Source: Sphingobium sp.
GTDB lineage: Bacteria; Pseudomonadota; Alphaproteobacteria; Sphingomonadales; Sphingomonadaceae
NCBI GenBank assembly: GCA_013911745.1
Contig: JACESO010000023.1
Location: 1-35,491, forward strand
Reading direction: 5' to 3'
Length of the DNA: 35,491 bases
Part shown: positions 30,671 through 35,491 of the stretch, in pieces
Position numbering within the stretch: position 1 is the first letter of the stretch
Layout of the letters: each line of letters starts with the position of its first letter
Program-made: the position numbers and the translations under genes
The notes under the pieces: generated by a model
Seen by the model: only the letters and a program-made list of their open reading frames with translations
Databases searched by the model: none
Told to the model about the DNA's origin: nothing

Positions 30671-32965
30671 TCAGGCCCGGCGGCGGCGCGCGTCGGCGCG
30701 CAGAGCGGCTTCCGCCTGCGCGGCCGGCACCGCCGCGCCGAAATGATAGCCCTGGCCGACATGGCATCCCCCCGCGCGCAGATAGTCGAGCTGCGTGGAC
30801 GTCTCCACCCCTTCCGCGACGGTGCGGATGCCAAGGCTGTAGGCAAGGTTCAGCACCGTCCGGACGATCGCTGCGTCCTCCGGATCGGTATGCAGGTCGC
30901 GGACGAACTGCCGGTCGATCTTGATTACGTCGATCGGAAACTGCTTGAGATGGGACAGGGAGGCATAGCCCGTCCCGAAATCGTCGAGCGCGATGGTGAA
31001 GCCCGCCTCGCTGAAACGGTGGAGCGTGCGGGCGACCCGGTCGGCGTTGCGGCCCAGGAACACCGATTCCGTCACTTCCAATTCCATCATGGACGGCGTC
31101 AGCCCCGCGCTCGCCAGTCGTTCCAGCCACCAGCCGGCGAAGCCTTCGTCATTGAGGTCGGCGCCCGACACGTTCACGGCGACATGCCCGAAACCCAGTC
31201 CCGCGCGCCGCCAGCGGGCGCAGTCGGCCAGCATGCCCTCGATCATCAGCCGGGTGATGGCCGGACCCAGTTCGGGGTGTTCGAACGCCGCTGCGATGTC
31301 GCCGGGCATGATGACGCTGCCGTCTTCCGTCGGGCACCGAAACAGCGCCTCGAACCCGACGATCCTGCCGGTGTCGAGCGCGACCTTGGGCTGATACCAG
31401 GGGCAGGGCTTCTCCTGCGCGATGACCTGGCGCGCCCGGTCCAGCATCGCCGCTTCCCGGTTCCAATTGTCGAGTAGCGCGTCGTTGAACAGGGTGGCGC
31501 GCCCGCGGCCGTTATTTTTCGCGTCATACAGGGCGATATCAGCATGTTTGACCAGCGTCTCGACGTCACCGCCATGATCGGGATACAGTGCAACGCCCAC
31601 GCTCACCCTGCTGTCGATCGACCGGCCGCGATATTGCAGCGGCGCGTGAAGCAGGTCGGAAATCCGGGTCAATATCCGGGCCACGGCGTCGTCGCCGGGA
31701 AGGGATGTGAGCAGCACCGCAAACTCGTCGCCGCCCATGCGCGCGACCATGTCGCCGGGCCGCACCGCCTGTTGCAAGCGTTCGGCGACAGCGCAGAGCA
31801 AGGCGTCGCCCGCATCATGGCCGGCGGTGTCGTTGACCCGTTTGAATTCGTCCAGGTCGATCACCAGCACCGCGAAGCGCGGCGGACGATCGCTCCCTTT
31901 GCCCGCCGGATGGCAGGCGCGGGTCAGGGCGCGCAGGAAATGGGCGCGGTTGGGAAGGCCGGTCAGCGCGTCGGACAGGGCCAGCCGCTCCAGATGCCGC
32001 TCGCCCTCCTTGCGCTCGGTTATGTCCACCACGCTGCTCATCACGCAGGGTTCGCCGTCGATCTGGATGGCGCGCGCGGACAGCAGCACGCTGCGCGCGA
32101 GCCCGTCACCGCGCCGGACGCGGCATTCGAATGCATCGATCGCCTCGCCCTGCTTCAGCCGGGCGAACAGGGCGTCGCGCGCGGCCATGTCGACATAGGT
32201 TTCGCCGACATTGTCCAGCACGGCAGTGCCGCCTGCCGCATAGGCGTCCACGGCGGCGCGGTTCTGCCGGATCACCTTCCCGTCCTGACGCGTGACCAGC
32301 AGCGGCACGGGCACAGCCATGAACATGCGCTCCAACGTGTCGCGGCTGTTGGCGAGAGCCGCCTGCGCTTCCCGCGCTATCCGCCCGGCGGTCCAGGCCT
32401 TGCGCTGCAGGCGATTGCCGCGCGCGATGGCTATCCACATGCCGCAATGCAGGATCGCCACGGCCAGCACCATGCCCGGCATGGTGGCGGACAGGGGCGC
32501 AGGCGCCGCATATCCGATCAGCAGTAACACGCCGCAGCCAAGGCCGCCCCACACATTGCCGCGAAAGCTGGTCGGAACCACAAGGTAGAAGACGAGCGGC
32601 AGCATGACGAGCACGAAGATGGCGATGTCGCTGCGCGAACTGACGAGGAAGGCGACGCCGATCGCCGTGACCAGCTGCCAGGCAAAGCAGATGCGTTCCA
32701 CCGCGCGGAAACTGGTCATCCGGTGGGTGAGGGACAGGCAGAAGAGCGACCACAACACCACGGCCACGCGTGCGGGTATGGCCACCCAGAAATGCGGCGT
32801 GCCGGCAAAGCGCCAGTCGCTGATCAGGAAGAGGGCGTTCAGCAGCGCCGACAGCAGGAAGAGCAGCCGCGCGTTGCGACGGGATTCCGGCAGGTGATCG
32901 GCCTGGAATGCCGATTCCCGCGCGGGATTGCGAAACTCGCCGGTAAGGGAAGAAGTCTGGGTCAC
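30671..32965 (-). CDS. PAS-GGDEF-EAL cyclic-di-GMP enzyme with membrane sensor
   Basis: A 764-residue inner-membrane protein. The N-terminal about 190 residues hold around six hydrophobic segments (for example LFLLSALLNALFLISDWRF and VMLPLVFYLVVPTSF). A PAS-like domain follows (about 210-325, LERMFMAVPVPLLVTRQDGK). The diguanylate cyclase domain has an intact GGDEF at 411-415 and an RxxD inhibitory site (RPGD, 402-405). The phosphodiesterase domain has EAL at 539-541 with VNVSGADL, LEVTESVFLG, LDDFGTGYASL, VIKIDRQF and AEGVET. Both domains therefore look catalytically competent. It starts with GTG. It is transcribed toward the M23 gene, about 150 bp apart. Confidence 0.93.
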   Translation of the reverse strand: MTQTSSLTGEFRNPARESAFQADHLPESRRNARLLFLLSALLNALFLISDWRFAGTPHFWVAIPARVAVVLWSLFCLSLTHRMTSFRAVERICFAWQLVTAIGVAFLVSSRSDIAIFVLVMLPLVFYLVVPTSFRGNVWGGLGCGVLLLIGYAAPAPLSATMPGMVLAVAILHCGMWIAIARGNRLQRKAWTAGRIAREAQAALANSRDTLERMFMAVPVPLLVTRQDGKVIRQNRAAVDAYAAGGTAVLDNVGETYVDMAARDALFARLKQGEAIDAFECRVRRGDGLARSVLLSARAIQIDGEPCVMSSVVDITERKEGERHLERLALSDALTGLPNRAHFLRALTRACHPAGKGSDRPPRFAVLVIDLDEFKRVNDTAGHDAGDALLCAVAERLQQAVRPGDMVARMGGDEFAVLLTSLPGDDAVARILTRISDLLHAPLQYRGRSIDSRVSVGVALYPDHGGDVETLVKHADIALYDAKNNGRGRATLFNDALLDNWNREAAMLDRARQVIAQEKPCPWYQPKVALDTGRIVGFEALFRCPTEDGSVIMPGDIAAAFEHPELGPAITRLMIEGMLADCARWRRAGLGFGHVAVNVSGADLNDEGFAGWWLERLASAGLTPSMMELEVTESVFLGRNADRVARTLHRFSEAGFTIALDDFGTGYASLSHLKQFPIDVIKIDRQFVRDLHTDPEDAAIVRTVLNLAYSLGIRTVAEGVETSTQLDYLRAGGCHVGQGYHFGAAVPAAQAEAALRADARRRRA

Positions 32966-33067
32966 GCGCCGCCTGTCCTATGGTGGGGCGAAGGCTAGGC
33001 CGACATGGTTATCATTTCCTTAAATCCTTGCATTTTTCGCAGCTTGGCGCGCCTTCCGCGCCGTCGC

Positions 33068-33096
33068 TTGACCGTCCGCCCGCGCATCGCTATAGG
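33068..33096 (+). promoter_or_regulatory. Sigma-70-type promoter of the str operon
   Basis: TTGACC (33068-33073), a 17-bp spacer and TATAGG (33091-33096) form a strong housekeeping-type promoter upstream of rpsL. It predicts a transcript start near 33103 and a leader of about 200 nt. Confidence 0.75.
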
Positions 33097-33102
33097 CGCG
33101 GC

Positions 33103-33304
33103 TGCCCAGCGGCCTGGCGTGCGAAGACTCGTCTCCCTGCGACTATCGGCTGAGCGACATTAGAGCTGAACATTGCCGGGTGCTCTTGCGGCTCCAGGGG
33201 GCTTACGCCCACCGGGGCCTTTGCCGTTTGGAGGAATCTTCGTCCTCGCAGGCGGCTTGGAACACGGGAATGCCGGTAAAGTAACTGAAAAGGTGAAGGG
33301 CTTC
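33103..33304 (+). other. Long 5' leader of rpsL-rpsG-fusA
   Basis: About 200 nt between the predicted start site and the rpsL ATG contain no convincing gene. Several GC-rich inverted segments are visible, for example GGGC-TTAC-GCCC near 33200, and AAGGTGAAGGG is the rpsL ribosome-binding site. The frame of rpsL is open back to 33173, but without a good start. Between the GGDEF-EAL start (32965) and the promoter there is only AT-richer sequence. Confidence 0.45.
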
Positions 33305-33676
33305 ATGCCAACGATCAACCAGCTGGTCCGCAAGGGCCGCGAACTGCAGAAGACCAAGTCCAAGGTCCCTGCCATGGAAGCGAACCCGCAGAAGCGCGGC
33401 GTTTGCACCCGCGTCTATACGACGACCCCGAAGAAGCCGAACTCGGCGCTCCGCAAGGTGGCGAAGGTGCGTCTGGTCAACCAGCGCGAAGTCATCACCT
33501 ATATTCCGGGTGAAGGCCACAATCTTCAGGAGCACTCGGTCGTGCTGATCCGCGGCGGCCGCGTACGCGACCTTCCCGGTGTGCGTTACCACGTGCTGCG
33601 CGGCGTTCTGGATACCCAGGGCGTCAAGGACCGCAAGCAGAGCCGTTCCAAGTACGGCGCGAAGCGTCCGAAGTAA
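33305..33676 (+). CDS. rpsL: 30S ribosomal protein S12
   Basis: A 123-residue protein with the nearly invariant S12 sequence: [60 protein letters not shown] and [21 protein letters not shown]12 lies at the decoding centre and influences accuracy. The Lys at TTPKKPN and the KxP positions linked to streptomycin resistance have the sensitive-type residues as far as can be read. The ATG at 33305 is family-standard. rpsG follows after 18 bp. Confidence 0.98.
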   Translation: MPTINQLVRKGRELQKTKSKVPAMEANPQKRGVCTRVYTTTPKKPNSALRKVAKVRLVNQREVITYIPGEGHNLQEHSVVLIRGGRVRDLPGVRYHVLRGVLDTQGVKDRKQSRSKYGAKRPK

Positions 33677-33694
33677 GAAGGGGAGACCAGAAAT

Positions 33695-34165
33695 ATGTCA
33701 CGTCGTCGTCGCCCCGAAAAGCGCGTCATCCTGCCGGATCCCAAGTTCGGCGATATCGTGCTGTCGAAGTTCATGAACAGCATCATGCAGGACGGCAAGA
33801 AGGCCGTCGCCGAATCGATCGTTTATGGCGCTCTCGAAACCGTCGAGACCCGCGCCAAGAAGGATCCGATCGGCATGTTCCACGATGCGCTCAACAATGT
33901 GAAGCCGGGCATCGAGGTCCGCAGCCGCCGCGTCGGCGGTGCGACCTACCAGGTTCCCGTCGAAGTGCGTCCGGAACGTGCGCAGGCGCTGGCCATCCGC
34001 TGGCTGATCACCGCCGCGCGCAACCGCAGCGAAACCACGATGGCCGCGCGCCTGTCGGGCGAGCTGCTGGACGCCGCCAACAACCGCGGCAATGCGGTCA
34101 AGAAGCGCGAAGACACGCACCGCATGGCGGAAGCGAACCGCGCCTTCTCGCACTATCGTTGGTAA
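33695..34165 (+). CDS. rpsG: 30S ribosomal protein S7
   Basis: A 156-residue protein matching S7: [58 protein letters not shown] and the C-terminal [21 protein letters not shown]7 nucleates assembly of the 30S head and in E. coli also represses its own operon by binding between the S12 and S7 genes. Here that gap has only 18 bp, too short for a similar site, while the gap after rpsG is long and structured. Confidence 0.98.
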   Translation: MSRRRRPEKRVILPDPKFGDIVLSKFMNSIMQDGKKAVAESIVYGALETVETRAKKDPIGMFHDALNNVKPGIEVRSRRVGGATYQVPVEVRPERAQALAIRWLITAARNRSETTMAARLSGELLDAANNRGNAVKKREDTHRMAEANRAFSHYRW

Positions 34166-34172
34166 AAGAGCG

Positions 34173-34194
34173 GGCGGGCACCTATATGCCCGCC
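34173..34194 (+). other. Hairpin 1 in the rpsG-fusA gap
   Basis: GGCGGGCA-CCTATA-TGCCCGCC: perfect 8-bp arms, 6-nt loop, 7 bp after the rpsG stop. No T-run follows, so a processing or stability element is more likely than an intrinsic terminator. Confidence 0.6.
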
Positions 34195-34219
34195 TCTCAA
34201 CCAGGTTTCTGAAGATCGG

Positions 34220-34254
34220 TCCGTTCGCCAGGGGTGCTACCCATGGCGAACGGA
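34220..34254 (+). other. Hairpin 2 in the rpsG-fusA gap
   Basis: TCCGTTCGCCA (34220-34230) pairs perfectly with TGGCGAACGGA (34244-34254), and the interior GGGT/ACCC extends the stem to a 3-nt loop. No terminator-type T-run follows. It lies about 70 bp before the fusA start. Confidence 0.65.
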
Positions 34255-34325
34255 TTGGTTTAGGGGCCTCGCGCACATCCTAAACGAATCCCCAACCGCC
34301 GGCGCGCCGGCAACGGAGAAGCATC

Positions 34326-35491
34326 ATGGCCCGCAGCCATCCGCTCGAACGCTATCGTAACTTCGGCATCATGGCCCACATTGACGCCGGCAAGACCACC
34401 ACGACCGAGCGTATCCTTTACTACACCGGCAAGTCCTACAAGATCGGCGAAGTCCATGACGGCGCCGCCACCATGGACTGGATGGAGCAGGAGCAGGAGC
34501 GTGGTATCACCATCACCTCGGCTGCGACGACCTGCGTGTGGAAAGCCGATGAGGGCAAGGGCCTTGAGCACCGGCTGAATATCATCGACACCCCCGGCCA
34601 CGTCGACTTCACCATCGAAGTCGAGCGTTCGCTGCGCGTGCTTGACGGCGCGGTCGCCGCGTTCGACGGCGTCGCGGGCGTGGAGCCGCAGTCGGAAACC
34701 GTGTGGCGTCAGGCGGACAAGTACAAAGTTCCGCGGATGTGCTTCATCAACAAGCTCGACCGCACCGGCGCCAACTTCTATTATTGCGTGCAGACGATCA
34801 TCGACCGTCTGGGCGCGACCCCGGCTGTCCTCTATCTGCCCATCGGCGCGGAAAGCGACTTCAAGGGCCTGGTCGACCTGGTCAACGATCGCGCGATCAT
34901 CTGGAAGGATGAGAATCTCGGCGCCGAGTTCACCTATGAGGCGATCCCCGACGATCTGGCCGACAAGGCCGCCGAATATCGCGAAAAGCTGATCGAACTC
35001 GCCGTCGAGCAGGACGACGAGGCGATGGAAGCCTATCTGGAAGGCAACCTGCCCGACACCGCGACGCTCAAGAAGCTGATCCGCAAGGGCACGCTGAACC
35101 AGTCGTTCGTGCCGGTGCTGTGCGGCTCGGCGTTCAAGAACAAGGGCGTGCAGCCGCTGCTCGACGCGGTCGTCGACTATCTGCCTTCGCCGCTCGACAT
35201 TCCCGACGTGCAGGGCATCAACCCCGACACCGAGGAACCCGACAGCCGCGCCACGGCTGACGACGCCCCCTTCTCGGGCCTCGCGTTCAAGATCATGAAC
35301 GACCCGTTCGTGGGTTCGCTGACCTTCCTGCGCGTCTATTCGGGCACGCTGACCAAGGGCACCTATCTGAACTCGGTCAAGGACAAGAAGGAAAAGGTTG
35401 GCCGCATGCTGCTGATGCATGCCAACAGCCGCGAAGACATTTCGGAAGCCTATGCCGGTGACATCGTTGCTCTGGCGGGTCTGAAGGAAAC
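34326..35491 (+). CDS. fusA: Translation elongation factor G, 5' part
   Basis: The first about 388 codons of EF-G, cut by the right edge. The GTPase motifs are all present: G1 AHIDAGKT (17-24), G2 RGITITSA, G3 DTPGH, G4 NKLD and G5 GSAFKNKG. Domain II begins with [20 protein letters not shown] and [17 protein letters not shown] drives GTP-dependent translocation on the ribosome. GGAGAA precedes the ATG by 6 nt. It is the third gene of the str operon, separated from rpsG by a 160-bp gap with two strong hairpins. The tuf gene that often follows is outside the window. Confidence 0.97.
   Translation, partial: MARSHPLERYRNFGIMAHIDAGKTTTTERILYYTGKSYKIGEVHDGAATMDWMEQEQERGITITSAATTCVWKADEGKGLEHRLNIIDTPGHVDFTIEVERSLRVLDGAVAAFDGVAGVEPQSETVWRQADKYKVPRMCFINKLDRTGANFYYCVQTIIDRLGATPAVLYLPIGAESDFKGLVDLVNDRAIIWKDENLGAEFTYEAIPDDLADKAAEYREKLIELAVEQDDEAMEAYLEGNLPDTATLKKLIRKGTLNQSFVPVLCGSAFKNKGVQPLLDAVVDYLPSPLDIPDVQGINPDTEEPDSRATADDAPFSGLAFKIMNDPFVGSLTFLRVYSGTLTKGTYLNSVKDKKEKVGRMLLMHANSREDISEAYAGDIVALAGLKE

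Overview
The window is a high-GC, gene-dense chromosomal segment of an alphaproteobacterium, most probably a Sphingomonadaceae member (Sphingobium/Sphingomonas type). This is inferred from the protein families and their order, not from a marker search. It includes exosortase-A-associated surface glycosylation genes, a GH108 muramidase with a 3TM holin, a PHA-system protein next to tRNA-Pro, yajC-secD-secF, and the rpsL-rpsG-fusA (str) operon. I see no insertion sequence, integrase, CRISPR array or rRNA. Apart from some intergenic repeats it reads as ordinary chromosome.

Layout. 1-4914: the 3' end of a dipeptide epimerase gene, a secreted barrel-like protein, a Crp/Fnr regulator, an MscS channel, a topoisomerase IB, and a DJ-1/PfpI protein. 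4874-8399: a surface-polysaccharide module. A three-gene minus-strand operon (46-aa protein, exosortase-A O-ligase, 237-aa membrane protein, all start/stop overlapped) diverges from an exosortase-A-associated glycosyltransferase. 8418-10698: an anchored hypothetical protein, then a divergent regulator cassette (an S24 repressor facing a 60-aa and a 123-aa protein) with inverted repeats between. 10748-14069: XdhC, then cstA with its small YbdD-like partner. 14260-16405: an overlapping nucleotidyltransferase/metallophosphoesterase pair and a lipoprotein.

16438-17035 is the longest stretch without a conventional gene. It carries an 18-codon ORF whose ribosome-binding site is complementary to 15 nt of the 16S rRNA 3' tail, a terminator-like hairpin, and a cluster of palindromic repeats. 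17053-18448: a holin/muramidase release pair, a PHA-system protein and tRNA-Pro(GGG). 18635-21973: yajC-secD-secF and a Mth938-domain gene that appears to start at CTG, overlapping the secF stop. 22180-25521: a trypsin-like autotransporter. 25740-29303: Ppx/GppA phosphatase, rlmE, a YifB-type AAA ATPase and a small membrane protein. 29324-32965: an M23 peptidase and a GGDEF-EAL protein. 33068 to the end: the str operon with a clear promoter, a leader of about 200 nt, and two strong hairpins between rpsG and fusA.

The most unusual items are the mini-ORF with the extreme Shine-Dalgarno sequence, the isolated exosortase-A glycosylation operon with its two unassigned membrane partners, the nucleotidyltransferase/phosphoesterase pair, the CTG start, and the S24 repressor cassette with its paired operators.
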